Of a DNA stretch of 36,115 nucleotides, positions 15,611-23,772 are shown one piece after another. This stretch comes from a bacterium (GTDB lineage: Bacteria; Bacillota; Clostridia; Oscillospirales; Oscillospiraceae). Made by a program: the position numbers and the translations under genes. The DNA lies in NCBI GenBank assembly GCA_004560375.1, contig SFVC01000025.1, positions 1-36,115 on the forward strand, given 5' to 3'. The first letter of the stretch is position 1; each line of letters starts with the position of its first letter. The notes beneath the pieces are model-generated. The model was not told the DNA's origin. It searched no databases and saw only the letters and a list, made by a program, of their open reading frames with translations.

Positions 15611-15652
15611 ATTCATCCCTCCAGTTCGGTTTACATTCTGTAGTCCATCTTC

Positions 15653-15681
15653 AGTCTACAATAAGTAGACCAATTTGTCAA
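15653..15681 (-). promoter_or_regulatory. blaI promoter with overlapping BlaI-type operator
   Basis: On the minus strand: TTGACA (15676-15681), a 17-nt spacer and TAGACT (15653-15658). The perfect palindrome GTCTACTTATTGTAGAC (15654-15670) covers the spacer and -10. A further GACTAC half-site lies downstream near 15641. The TAC/GTA core fits BlaI-family operators, so autoregulation is likely. Confidence 0.7.
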
Positions 15682-15729
15682 GGACGAAATTACTTCCGCT
15701 GCACTGCATTCCCCGTCAGGCGCAAAGGG

Positions 15730-15758
15730 TTGTGGAGCGGCGTTCGCTGTGATACAAT
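15730..15758 (+). promoter_or_regulatory. Promoter of the ECF sigma gene
   Basis: TTGTGG (15730-15735), a 17-nt spacer and TACAAT (15753-15758), giving a leader of about 65 nt before the ATG at 15831. It is divergent from the BlaI promoter. Confidence 0.5.
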
Positions 15759-15830
15759 CAAAAAAATCTTTGCGCGGGGGGCATATCCCCTCCCCGTCTG
15801 CGTTTTTATAGGTGAGAGGAGGCGAGAAAG

Positions 15831-16388
15831 ATGGAAGACGCCGCCATTGTCGCGCTCTACTGGAGCCGTGACGAGGCCGCCATCGCGGAGACCGACAAGA
15901 AGTACGGGCCCTATTGCCGGGCCATCGCCCAAAACATCCTCACCGTCCGGGAAGATGCGGAGGAGTGCGTCAGCGACAGTTACCATCACGCCTGGAACGC
16001 CATGCCGCCCCAGCGGCCCGACCGCCTGCCCCCCTTTCTGGGGCGGATCGTCCGCAACCTGTCCATCAGCCGCTGGCGGAAGGAGCGGGCCCAGAAGCGG
16101 TACGCGGGACTGGAAAGCCTGCTGTCCGGGCTGGAGGAATGCCTGCCCGCCCCCCAGGACGTAGAGCGCACGGTGGAGAACCGGGAGCTCACCCGCCGGG
16201 TGGAGGGCTGGCTGGAGGGCCTGCCCCGGGACGACCGGGCCCTGTTCCTCCGGCGGTACTGGTACGGGCAGGAGGTGCAGGCGCTGGCCAGGGCCTGGGG
16301 CGTCAGCCCCAACCAGATGGCCAAACGGCTCCAGCGGCTGCGGAAAAGCCTGAAACGGGACTTGGAACAGGAGGGATTTGCGGTATGA
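15831..16388 (+). CDS. ECF-type RNA polymerase sigma factor
   Basis: This encodes 185 residues. The sigma region 2 is at about 20-90 (AIAQNILTVREDAEECVSDS, FLGRIVRNLSISRWRK). Region 4 is at about 125-180 (GLPRDDRALFLRRYWYGQ, ALARAWGVSPNQMAKRLQRL) with a helix-turn-helix. This is the usual size and layout of an ECF sigma factor. AGAGGAGG lies 8 nt before the ATG. The stop overlaps the start of the next gene by 4 nt, so the two are coupled and the neighbour is the likely anti-sigma or signal protein. Its regulon is unknown. Confidence 0.9.
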   Translation: MEDAAIVALYWSRDEAAIAETDKKYGPYCRAIAQNILTVREDAEECVSDSYHHAWNAMPPQRPDRLPPFLGRIVRNLSISRWRKERAQKRYAGLESLLSGLEECLPAPQDVERTVENRELTRRVEGWLEGLPRDDRALFLRRYWYGQEVQALARAWGVSPNQMAKRLQRLRKSLKRDLEQEGFAV

Positions 16389-17980
16389 CCAGGGAAATGC
16401 TGTATGACGCCATCACGGAGGTCAGGGACGAGCTGATCGTGGAGGCCATCGAGATAAAGCCCGTCAAAAGCAAGGTGCGCTGGCTGAAGTTCGGCTCCGT
16501 CGCGGCGGTCTTCGCCGTAGTGGTGGGCCTGGGAGTAGGTGTGTTCAACGGAAAAATCCCGTGGCTGCACATCGGAGGCAATGCCGCCGGAGCTGGCGCG
16601 GACGGCAGCATGGTGTTTGACAGCTACGCCGGGCCGGTGTTCCCCCTCACCGCCATAGCGGGCGGGGACGGCCTGAGGTTGGAGCGGACGATCACCTATG
16701 ACTTCCAGAGTTGGATGGCCGGGGGCTCCAACCGCCCCTACTACGGCCTGCCGGTGACCGATTCCTACACCCTCACCAACCCCACCGGGGAGGATAAGAC
16801 CGTCACCCTGCTCTACCCCTTCGCCGCCGACCCGTATGAGCTGGAACGCTACCAGCCTGCGCTGACAGTTGACGGGATCGAGGCAGACGCCGCCCTGCTC
16901 ACCGGGAAATATTCGGCGCTTGGCGACGCCGGACGACCCGGCGGCCTGCCCAGCCTGGACGACCCGGAGAGCTGGGAGAACTACAGGACCCTGCTGTCCG
17001 ACGGGCGCTATCAGGCGTCGGCCACAGGCGATTGGCCCGACCTGTCCCACATCCCGGTGACCGTGTACGAGGTCACCAATCCCTGGGCGGAACCGGGCGT
17101 GGGGAACAAGGGGGACGGCCACTACAACCCCAATATCCACGCGGAATTGGAGTTCGACTACAGCAAGACCACGGTGCTGACTTACGGCTTCAACAGCTAC
17201 TGCCATAATCCAGATGGGGGCACGGCCCGGTTTGGCTTTGACGCCCCCCAGCCGCCGGCGGAGGGCTCCTCCGTCGACCCCGACTTCTACGAACGGGAGC
17301 GTACCCAACGCCATTACCTCATTGTCATGGGGGAGCCGCTGGACAGCTTCCGGCTGGTGGGCGTGTCCACCGGCGGGCCGGAGAGCACCGACTACCTGGA
17401 GTGGGGCACGGAGATCAAGGCCGACCTGCGGCAGTACCAGACGGACTTGGAGAGCGCCCTGCGCGCCGCGGCAGAGCCGCTGTACTACGGGCGGGACTGG
17501 GACGGCGTGGCGGGCAACGTGGAGGACACCCCAGATTTCGAGCTGTACTTCGGGCTGCTGAAGGACTGCCTGCTGGACGCCGGACTGCTGCTCAGCGACC
17601 CGGAGAAGCAGTATGATCTGTTCTACCAACTGGAAAACGTGGAGGTATGGGCCTACCAGCGGTTGTTCTATCTGGAGACAGAGGTCACCGTCCCCGCCGG
17701 GGGCAGCGTCACGGTGGAGGCCCAAATGCTCAAGGAGGCCAGCTTCGACCACGCCTGCACCGGATCGAAGAACATGGGCGTCTACGGCTACGATCTGGTG
17801 ACAAAGCTGGGCACCAATCTGGACATTGCCGTCCAGACCGCCAAGGCCGTCAACATGGACGGCGTGGAGATCGTCCGCCAGAACTTCGGCTTCGACTGGG
17901 AAAACGGGGTGGACACCGTCACCTTGGATCCGGCGGTAGAGCACTACTATCTGGAGGTGCGCCGGATCAAGACGAAATGA
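16385..17980 (+). CDS. Large single-pass membrane protein coupled to the ECF sigma factor (putative anti-sigma/sensor)
   Basis: This encodes 531 residues. A short cytosolic N-terminus (about 1-34, containing VRDELIVEAIEIK) is followed by one membrane helix (about 35-54). A large extracytoplasmic domain of about 475 residues comes next, rich in Tyr, Asp and Pro, with no fold I recognise. The layout and ATGA coupling are those of an anti-sigma factor whose N-terminus holds the sigma factor at the membrane, although the cytosolic part is very short. I chose the ATG at 16385 because it overlaps the sigma stop codon. The longer frame upstream is a shadow of the sigma gene. It ends at a strong terminator. 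Confidence 0.75.
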   Translation: MTREMLYDAITEVRDELIVEAIEIKPVKSKVRWLKFGSVAAVFAVVVGLGVGVFNGKIPWLHIGGNAAGAGADGSMVFDSYAGPVFPLTAIAGGDGLRLERTITYDFQSWMAGGSNRPYYGLPVTDSYTLTNPTGEDKTVTLLYPFAADPYELERYQPALTVDGIEADAALLTGKYSALGDAGRPGGLPSLDDPESWENYRTLLSDGRYQASATGDWPDLSHIPVTVYEVTNPWAEPGVGNKGDGHYNPNIHAELEFDYSKTTVLTYGFNSYCHNPDGGTARFGFDAPQPPAEGSSVDPDFYERERTQRHYLIVMGEPLDSFRLVGVSTGGPESTDYLEWGTEIKADLRQYQTDLESALRAAAEPLYYGRDWDGVAGNVEDTPDFELYFGLLKDCLLDAGLLLSDPEKQYDLFYQLENVEVWAYQRLFYLETEVTVPAGGSVTVEAQMLKEASFDHACTGSKNMGVYGYDLVTKLGTNLDIAVQTAKAVNMDGVEIVRQNFGFDWENGVDTVTLDPAVEHYYLEVRRIKTK

Positions 17981-17990
17981 CCGGAACGCA

Positions 17991-18026
17991 AAAACCGGGG
18001 CCTGCCGCACGGCAGGCCCCGGTTTT
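17991..18026 (+). terminator. Bidirectional intrinsic terminator
   Basis: A 13-bp or longer GC-rich stem (CCGGGGCCTGCCG with CGGCAGGCCCCGG) has a tiny loop. An A run precedes it and a T run follows it, so it works in both directions for the convergent sigma/anti-sigma and lipoprotein genes. Confidence 0.88.
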
Positions 18027-18036
18027 CCGGATCTGT

Positions 18037-18702
18037 TTATTTCTGCTCCCCCTCGGGGGCGGCGCTGTCCGCCAGCTCGTAGACCGTCTTTTCGCTGAAC
18101 AGCGCGGTGATGGCGTACACGTGCTCATAGCCGTGCTTGTCATACTCCCGGGGCATCTCAAAATATTTCACGTCGTAGGAGCTGATCTCGCTCTTGGTGG
18201 TGGCGATCTGCACCACCAGCGGGGTCTCCTTGTCCAGCTCGATGGGGACGCTGCCTGTCAGCACCGAGGTGGCGTAGGTCATACTGGAGGCGTTGTCCCC
18301 CGGCGCCGTCTCCAGCGTACTGGTGCCCAGCATAGTCTCGCTCTGGAGGGTCAGCTCCACTCCCTCGGGGATCTTGCTGAACCCCAGCGCGATCCGGCCA
18401 TCCGGATCGGACAGGGCGCGGCGGTTCTGGCTCACCGGGGCCCACTCCCCGTTCTTCAGTTCGTACAGGGTGATCTGGACGCTTTTCACCCCGCCATCCC
18501 CGGCCTTGCCCACCCCGAAGTCAAAGATTCGGAAGGAGTCCATGTCTACGTTAAGCAGCTCCGCCAGCGCCGCCTCCTCCGGCGTCAGCTCAGCGGGGGC
18601 AATGGTCTTGGCGCCGCCCTTCACCGGCGGGGCGCCGCAGCCGAACAGGGCCAGAGCCAGCAGGGCGGACAGGAACAGGGCGCGGTATCGTTTGGTTCCC
18701 AT
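18037..18702 (-). CDS. Lipoprotein of unknown function
   Basis: This encodes 221 residues with a lipobox LALFGC (C22), so it is anchored outside the membrane. The mature part has an acidic helix (LTPEEAALAELLN) followed by beta-rich sequence (VQITLYELKNGEW, LTLQSETML, PLVVQIATTKSEI). No known domain is recognised. AGGAGG lies 8 nt before the ATG. It has its own promoter and shares a bidirectional terminator with the convergent sigma-factor operon. A link to that operon is possible but unproven. Confidence 0.75.
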   Translation of the reverse strand: MGTKRYRALFLSALLALALFGCGAPPVKGGAKTIAPAELTPEEAALAELLNVDMDSFRIFDFGVGKAGDGGVKSVQITLYELKNGEWAPVSQNRRALSDPDGRIALGFSKIPEGVELTLQSETMLGTSTLETAPGDNASSMTYATSVLTGSVPIELDKETPLVVQIATTKSEISSYDVKYFEMPREYDKHGYEHVYAITALFSEKTVYELADSAAPEGEQK

Positions 18703-18760
18703 AGGACATACCTCCTGTGCGGCAGTTTGCCGGATTCGGGGTGATTTTGTCGGATGGTAT

Positions 18761-18789
18761 ATTATAACACGTCTCCCCCGCCCTGTCTA
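18761..18789 (-). promoter_or_regulatory. Promoter of the lipoprotein gene
   Basis: On the minus strand: TAGACA (18784-18789), a 17-nt spacer and a perfect TATAAT (18761-18766), about 60 nt before the ATG at 18702. Confidence 0.65.
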
Positions 18790-18930
18790 CCCGACATTTC
18801 CTGACGTGTGAACGGCAGGAGCACCCTCTCCCCACCCTTAAAGAAGTAAGACGAGCCCTACCCCTGACAGGCATTGGGGCTTACCTATCCGGAGCATGGC
18901 CCGTTTGTTCAAGGCTTTGTGTTGGAGCGG

Positions 18931-20370
18931 CTATACCCTTCTCCGATTCACTCCCTTGGTCTCATAGTGCTTCTGCTTGGCCTGATACATCCTCATATCC
19001 GCGATTTTCACCAGTTCTTCCAACGTTTTCTCCGGGAACTCCTTGTGCTGCACATAGCCGCAGGACACCGACAGCCCCTTTACGATATGGATACTCCAAT
19101 TCTTGATCATCTCATCAAACTCGCGTTTGAGGGTCTCAAGCTGCTGGTCATCCACCTCAAGCAGGGCCACGAACTCATCTCCGCCAAGCCTGAACAGCTC
19201 TCCATACGCTCCAAAGCATTTTCTCATACAGCTGGCCGCGCTTTTGAGCAGTTTGTCCCCCGCCTCGTGTCCAAAGGAGTCGTTGGCCTGCTTCAGGCCG
19301 TTTAAGTCCATGGACGCATAGACAAACGTATCCTTCAGCGGGGCCTTGCTGAGGGCCATCATGCTGTCGTCATACCCTCTGCGGTTCAGCAGCCCCGTCA
19401 AAGCGTCCGTCTTCGCGTGCTTCAGCGCACTGTCCCTGTGCCCCGCCATCCTCAGGATAAAGATCATGGCCACACCCACCGCGATAACAAAATAGATGGC
19501 CACAATGCCCAAAATCAGGGGCACATCCTTATGGACAACGCTTTTTTCCTGGATGACGGCTATCACGTGCTCATGATGGCTGAGCATCTTGTAATAGGAT
19601 TGCTTTCCGTCAACGCTGCCCGAAAGCATCTGATCCAGCTTTCCCCGCCTCAGATTGATTCCAATCTCCCCAAGGGTTTTCCCCACCAGCTGCGCGGTGG
19701 TAGCCCCCAGGATTTCACCGGTATTCTCGTCCGCCACTGCCATGGTGACCCCAGGGTAGGTGGGCATATTCTGCATCGTCTCCTGAACGCTGCCCACCCG
19801 GAGCTCCTCCATCAGCCGTTTGGGCTCAATGCCCACCTGGATCATCTTTGTCCCCGCTTCATTCCAACAGATGGCGTACATCATTTGTTTTCCTTCAGCG
19901 GTGTTGGCTTCCAGATCCTGGCACATGGACATGGTTTTATCAGTGAGCATGGGTTTGAAATAGCTTATCTGTTCGCCGGAATCAAAGGAATACCCGTAAT
20001 ACTGCGGCTCCGTCCCCCCATAGATCACGCCGTTCTCATGAAAAAGATGTATCTCGTCCACCTTGAGCATGGAGGCAATTTTCAGCAGTTCCTCCAAGTT
20101 TTCCTCCATCTCGGGCCTGCTGTCGATGATATAGGCGACGGCCATGGCCCTTGTGATATAATCCTCCTGGAGCGATTCCACAAGCACGGTCTCCCTGGCC
20201 TGATTGCTGTCGATAATCTGACAGACCTGATCCAACAGAATGGTCGTGGTCTGACTGACTTGCTTTTTATTTTGATTGATCTGGATCCCGGATAAAATCC
20301 CCAGCAAGATAAAGATGGTGCATAGAAGCAGTGCCGCCATAAAGATCCTGTTCTTCTTCATGATCTTCAT
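18931..20370 (-). CDS. Membrane-bound diguanylate cyclase (GGDEF)
   Basis: This encodes 479 residues. Membrane helices at about 9-29 and 283-306 bracket a sensor domain of about 250 residues, probably Cache-like. The GGDEF domain (about 320-470) has TDALTGLLNRRGYDD at its start and an intact RLGGDEF active site (GGDEF at 396-400). It should make cyclic di-GMP at the membrane in response to an extracellular ligand. No RxxD inhibitory site lies before GGDEF, so product feedback is unlikely. ATGs at 20370 and 20361 are both plausible starts, and a GAGGTGG motif fits the second better. It starts 6 nt after the stop of the cytidylate-kinase-like gene, so the two form one operon. Confidence 0.92.
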   Translation of the reverse strand: MKIMKKNRIFMAALLLCTIFILLGILSGIQINQNKKQVSQTTTILLDQVCQIIDSNQARETVLVESLQEDYITRAMAVAYIIDSRPEMEENLEELLKIASMLKVDEIHLFHENGVIYGGTEPQYYGYSFDSGEQISYFKPMLTDKTMSMCQDLEANTAEGKQMMYAICWNEAGTKMIQVGIEPKRLMEELRVGSVQETMQNMPTYPGVTMAVADENTGEILGATTAQLVGKTLGEIGINLRRGKLDQMLSGSVDGKQSYYKMLSHHEHVIAVIQEKSVVHKDVPLILGIVAIYFVIAVGVAMIFILRMAGHRDSALKHAKTDALTGLLNRRGYDDSMMALSKAPLKDTFVYASMDLNGLKQANDSFGHEAGDKLLKSAASCMRKCFGAYGELFRLGGDEFVALLEVDDQQLETLKREFDEMIKNWSIHIVKGLSVSCGYVQHKEFPEKTLEELVKIADMRMYQAKQKHYETKGVNRRRV

Positions 20371-20376
20371 GCCACC

Positions 20377-21012
20377 TCACCCTTCCGCCTCTCCTGTACC
20401 CCGGCCGTACCAGTGGCGCAGGAAGCCCGCCACCGCCACCGTCAGTTCCTTCAGATCCCAGCCGGTGGTATTTACTGTCATGCAGTAACTGCTGCCCTGG
20501 CCCCAGCGGGTATCCGAAATCATCTCACGGCTCCGGGCCCGGGCTTTGTCCACCCGGCGGATATTCTGCTCCAGGGCCTTTCGGGTGAGGTTCTCCCCCT
20601 CCCCCGCCCGCTCCATGCAACGGCGCACCTTGGCCTCCATGCTGGCGCACACGAAAATGCTGAAGGGCTTCTGCTCCGCCAGCAGCACGTCCGCGTCCCG
20701 CCCCACAATCACGCAATCCTTCCCCGCCTTGGCGATGCCGTCCAGCACCCGCTTCTGCTCAATGAGCAGGCTGGTCTGGGTAGACTGCATCATGGCGCCC
20801 GTGCTGAAGGAGCGGCCATAGGTCAGGGGAATGTGCTGCCACGCGTGATCCTCCAGAGCTTTTTCCACATATCCCTCGTCCATCCCCTGCGCCTCGGCAA
20901 TCGCGGTGATGATCTCTCTATCATAGTAGTCAAAGCCAAGCAGATCGGCCAGCCGCTTTCCCAGCTCCCGACCGCCGCTGCCGAACTCCCGGCTGATGGT
21001 CACAATTTTCAT
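20377..21012 (-). CDS. Cytidylate-kinase-like P-loop protein
   Basis: This encodes 211 residues of the cytidylate-kinase-like family. It begins with KIVTISREFGSGG, whose GSGGRELGKRLA is the phosphate-binding loop. FDYYDREIITAIAE, VIVGRDADVLLAE and RVDKARARSREMISD are family-typical, the last resembling the lid region. Proteins of this family are common in gut Clostridia, but their substrate is not established. I chose the ATG at 21012 because GGAGG lies upstream and the conserved core starts directly after it; the 19 residues of the longer frame overlap the promoter region. It is first in an operon with the diguanylate cyclase. Confidence 0.85.
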   Translation of the reverse strand: MKIVTISREFGSGGRELGKRLADLLGFDYYDREIITAIAEAQGMDEGYVEKALEDHAWQHIPLTYGRSFSTGAMMQSTQTSLLIEQKRVLDGIAKAGKDCVIVGRDADVLLAEQKPFSIFVCASMEAKVRRCMERAGEGENLTRKALEQNIRRVDKARARSREMISDTRWGQGSSYCMTVNTTGWDLKELTVAVAGFLRHWYGRGTGEAEG

Positions 21013-21087
21013 GCCTGATCCTCCTTTTCCGGTTCGGCCCATCGTCCCCAAAGCCGACAGTCCTGGCATCAGAATTCCTTATAATGT

Positions 21088-21117
21088 ATTGTAACGGGTT
21101 TTCCCACGATTTGTCAA
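21088..21117 (-). promoter_or_regulatory. Promoter of the cytidylate-kinase-like/GGDEF operon
   Basis: On the minus strand: TTGACA (21112-21117), an 18-nt spacer and TACAAT (21088-21093), about 75 nt before the ATG at 21012. Confidence 0.65.
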
Positions 21118-21216
21118 GTACCCGAAGCAATAGTTCTACTTTTCCACATGATATTTACCACTATACCGAATCCCTCCCGCCCCATCATGCCGGGAAAACC
21201 GCCCCGCTGACAAGCC

Positions 21217-21246
21217 TTGACACATCCGGCGGGCAACCGGTATAAT
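21217..21246 (+). promoter_or_regulatory. Consensus promoter of the cutC-MATE operon
   Basis: Perfect TTGACA (21217-21222), an 18-nt spacer and perfect TATAAT (21241-21246), about 25 nt before the AGGAGG-led ATG at 21276. This should be a strong constitutive promoter. Confidence 0.8.
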
Positions 21247-21275
21247 GGGCACAACAACGTCAGGAGGTGCGGCAC

Positions 21276-22028
21276 ATGAAGCGGGTATTGCTGGAGGTCT
21301 GCTGCGGAAGTGCAGACGATGTGATCGAGGCCCACAAAGCGGGGGCAGATCGGGTGGAGCTGAACAGTGATCTGTTCCACGGGGGGCTTACCCCCACTCT
21401 GGGGGAGCTGATCGTGGCCAAGCGGGAGACGGGGATGAAGATCATGGCCATGGTGCGCCCCCGGGAGGGCGGCTTCTGCTACACGGACGCGGAGTTCGCC
21501 ACGGCAGTGGAGGACGCCAGGCTGCTGCTGACCCACGGAGCGGACGGGCTGGTGTTCGGCTTCCTCCACGAGGACGGAACCCTGGACGTGGAGCGCACCC
21601 GTGTGCTGGCCGAGCTGGCCCGGGGCGCGGGAAAGGAATCGGTATTTCACCGGGCCATTGACGTGACGCCCGACTGGAGGGCGGCGCTGGATCAGCTCAT
21701 CGCCCTGGGGATCACCCGGGTACTCACCAGTGGGCAGGAGCCGGATGTGTCCCTGGGCACAGACACCGTGCGGGAGATGATCGCCTATGCGGCGGGGCGC
21801 ATTGACATACTCCCCGGGGCGGGGATCACCGCCCGGAACATGGATCGGATTATCACTGAGACCGGCTGTAGTCAGATCCACCTGGCCGCCCACCGGGAGT
21901 TGGCCGACCCCTCGGTACGCAACAACCGGGCCATCTTTTACGGCGGCTGTCTCTACCCGCCGGAGGATCGCTTCAAGGTCATCGACAGCGGCTACATCGG
22001 CGGGATGGTGGCGCGTTTGAGGGAATGA
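21276..22028 (+). CDS. cutC: CutC family protein
   Basis: This encodes 250 residues of the CutC TIM-barrel family. LLEVCCGSADDVIEA opens the barrel. RVELNSDLFHGGLTPT, MVRPREGGFCYT, FGFLHEDGTLDVERT, HRAIDVTPD, RVLTSGQEPD and LPGAGITARN are family landmarks. CutC was first linked to copper tolerance, but its biochemical role remains uncertain. The ATG at 21276 has a well-placed AGGAGG. The upstream GTG at 21267 overlaps that site. It precedes a MATE exporter gene with which it is probably co-transcribed. Confidence 0.92.
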   Translation: MKRVLLEVCCGSADDVIEAHKAGADRVELNSDLFHGGLTPTLGELIVAKRETGMKIMAMVRPREGGFCYTDAEFATAVEDARLLLTHGADGLVFGFLHEDGTLDVERTRVLAELARGAGKESVFHRAIDVTPDWRAALDQLIALGITRVLTSGQEPDVSLGTDTVREMIAYAAGRIDILPGAGITARNMDRIITETGCSQIHLAAHRELADPSVRNNRAIFYGGCLYPPEDRFKVIDSGYIGGMVARLRE

Positions 22029-22066
22029 CCAGTTGCAGATCAAACGAAAATGGAGGCTTCCGTCCC

Positions 22067-23485
22067 ATGGCAGACATAGACAAGGCAAGACAGCAGCAGC
22101 GGGAGGACATGATGCTTCGGGGCTCCCTTCCCCGGGTGATCACCAGGATGGCCCTGCCCTCCATCATCTCCTTCCTGATCACGTCCATCTACAATCTGGC
22201 GGACACCTATTTTGTCAGCGATCTGGGCGAGAGCGCTCAGGCCGCCATCAGCGTCAACGCCTCCCTGGATCAGATCATCATGATGGCGGGCTCCATGCTT
22301 GCGGTGGGGGCGGCCAGCTACATCTCCCGGCTGCTGGGGGCCCGGGATAAGGACAAGGCAAGCCAAGTGCTGTCCACCGCCTTTTTTACCGCCATGATCT
22401 TCGGTGGGGTGGTCACCCTGCTGGGGGTGAGCTTCCTGCACCCCATGGTTCGGCTGCTGGGGGCCACCGAAACCTGCGAGCAGTTCGCCGTGGAATACGC
22501 CACCTATGTGCTGCTGGTGGCCCCCTTCATGGCGGCCAATTTCGTGATGAACCAGTGCCTGCGGGCGGAGGGCAGCGCCATGCGATCCATGGTGGGCATG
22601 GGCTTCGGCGGCATTCTGAACTGCTTCCTGGATCCCATCTTCATCTTCAACCTGAACATGGGGGTGGCGGGCGCCTCCCTGGCCACCGCCATCTCCAAGC
22701 TGGTGAGCTTCGCCATCCTGGTGTTCCCCTACCTGACCCGGCGCAGCGTCCTCCACCTGTCCATCCGGCACTTCCACCCCGCCCGGGACATTGTGACGCA
22801 AGTGTTCACTGTGGGCTCCTCCTCCATGTTCCGCTCGGGGCTGGCGGTGGTGTCCGCCATCGTGCTCAACAACATCGCCGGGCAGATCTCCGACGCGGTG
22901 CTGGCCGGAGTGGGGGTGTCCACCAAGGTGATGATGTTCCCCTTTGGCGTGATCCTGGGCTTCGGCACCGGGTTCCAGCCTGTGGCGGGCTTTAACTGGG
23001 GGGCCAAACGGTACGACCGGGTGAAGGAGAGCTACCGCTTCGCCTCCCGGGCCGCCATTCTGGGGGCGCTGGCCATGGGGCTGACCCTGGCGGCGCTGGC
23101 GGATCCCCTCATCGGCCTGTTCGCCAAATCCGATCAGTCCGCCGAGATGCTGGCGGTGGGGGCGCTGTGCATCCGGCTGCAGTGTCTGGTGCTGCCCATA
23201 CACGGCTGGGTGGCGGTGGTCAATATGTTCTGCGCGGGGCTGGGCAACGCCCGTGGGGCGCTGCTGCTGTCCACCTCCCGGCAGGGCACCTGCTTTCTGC
23301 CCATCGTCTACCCCATGGCCTGGCTGTGGGGGGCCAATGGCGTGGCCGCCGTCCAGGCGGTGGCGGACGTGCTCTCCTTGTTTCTGGCGGTGCCCCTGAT
23401 CCGCCGGGTGAAGGCCCGCATCCAGGCCGCCGCCGACGCCCAGGCGCGGGAGTCCTCCGCCCCCTCCGGAGGCGAGGCGGCCTGA
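22067..23485 (+). CDS. MATE-family multidrug/cation exporter
   Basis: This encodes 472 residues with about 12 hydrophobic segments. The MATE landmarks are MALPSIISFLITSIYNLADTYFV in the first helix, RAEGSAMRSMVGMGFGGILN in the middle and GFQPVAGFNWGAKRYDRVK in the second half. It should export organic cations, drugs or metabolites using a Na+ or H+ gradient. I chose the ATG at 22067 because TGGAGG lies 10 nt upstream. An ATG at 22025 overlaps the cutC stop and would add 14 residues. It ends with a charged Ala-rich tail. Substrate unknown. Confidence 0.9.
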   Translation: MADIDKARQQQREDMMLRGSLPRVITRMALPSIISFLITSIYNLADTYFVSDLGESAQAAISVNASLDQIIMMAGSMLAVGAASYISRLLGARDKDKASQVLSTAFFTAMIFGGVVTLLGVSFLHPMVRLLGATETCEQFAVEYATYVLLVAPFMAANFVMNQCLRAEGSAMRSMVGMGFGGILNCFLDPIFIFNLNMGVAGASLATAISKLVSFAILVFPYLTRRSVLHLSIRHFHPARDIVTQVFTVGSSSMFRSGLAVVSAIVLNNIAGQISDAVLAGVGVSTKVMMFPFGVILGFGTGFQPVAGFNWGAKRYDRVKESYRFASRAAILGALAMGLTLAALADPLIGLFAKSDQSAEMLAVGALCIRLQCLVLPIHGWVAVVNMFCAGLGNARGALLLSTSRQGTCFLPIVYPMAWLWGANGVAAVQAVADVLSLFLAVPLIRRVKARIQAAADAQARESSAPSGGEAA

Positions 23486-23520
23486 CGGAACCCCTACTGT
23501 CCAGCCTGCCGCCGGCGCCG

Positions 23521-23569
23521 GATGGGGACAGTTGACAGACTTCTTCCCCTGTGGTATACTGTCCCCATC
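23521..23569. repeat. 11-bp perfect inverted repeat enclosing the ABC-F promoter
   Basis: GATGGGGACAG (23521-23531) and CTGTCCCCATC (23559-23569) are exact inverted copies. They abut the -35 and overlap the -10 of the promoter between them, with a 27-bp interval. This looks like an operator for a dimeric regulator or a terminal repeat of a short element. The interval is too short for an ordinary invertible switch. Confidence 0.6.
23532..23560 (+). promoter_or_regulatory. Promoter of the ABC-F leader transcript
   Basis: TTGACA (23532-23537), a 17-nt spacer and TATACT (23555-23560). Transcription should start near 23567, giving a leader of about 225 nt before the ABC-F start codon. Confidence 0.8.
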
Positions 23570-23589
23570 AACTGGAAAAGGGTGAAAAG

Positions 23590-23604
23590 ATGCGCAACAA
23601 GTGA
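23590..23604 (+). CDS. Leader peptide uORF (MRNK)
   Basis: ATG CGC AAC AAG TGA lies about 23 nt from the predicted transcript start, with a purine-rich GGGTGAAAAG upstream. The peptide Met-Arg-Asn-Lys carries an Arg-X-Lys pattern of the '+X+' type at which macrolide-bound ribosomes are known to stall. Its role as a stalling sensor for the ABC-F attenuator is inference. Confidence 0.5.
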   Translation: MRNK

Positions 23605-23739
23605 GTTGAACTTCAAGCTGTGATTTGATAGGTTGGATCCATGTCTCATGGATCGGATTTTTCATGGCGAGAAGGGCGGCTTACTTGACCGGGGGCCGTG
23701 TGTCTCAGACACACGACGTCCCTGCCTTTTCGTCATGTG

Positions 23740-23772
23740 ATCCGCCTTCCCGCTGTGGAAGGCGGATTTTTT
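23740..23772 (+). terminator. Attenuator terminator before the ABC-F gene
   Basis: A perfect 11-bp stem, ATCCGCCTTCC with GGAAGGCGGAT, has a 6-nt loop and is followed by six T. It lies 20 nt before the ABC-F start codon and would stop transcription before the gene unless an alternative fold forms. Confidence 0.88.

Noticed and set aside
23521..23569. Invertible phase-variable promoter
   Set aside because: The inverted repeats are only 11 bp with a 27-bp interval, too short for usual site-specific inversion, and no recombinase gene is nearby.
22040..23665. 541-codon antisense frame over the MATE gene
   Set aside because: Low-complexity His/Gly/Gln-rich shadow of a clear transporter gene.
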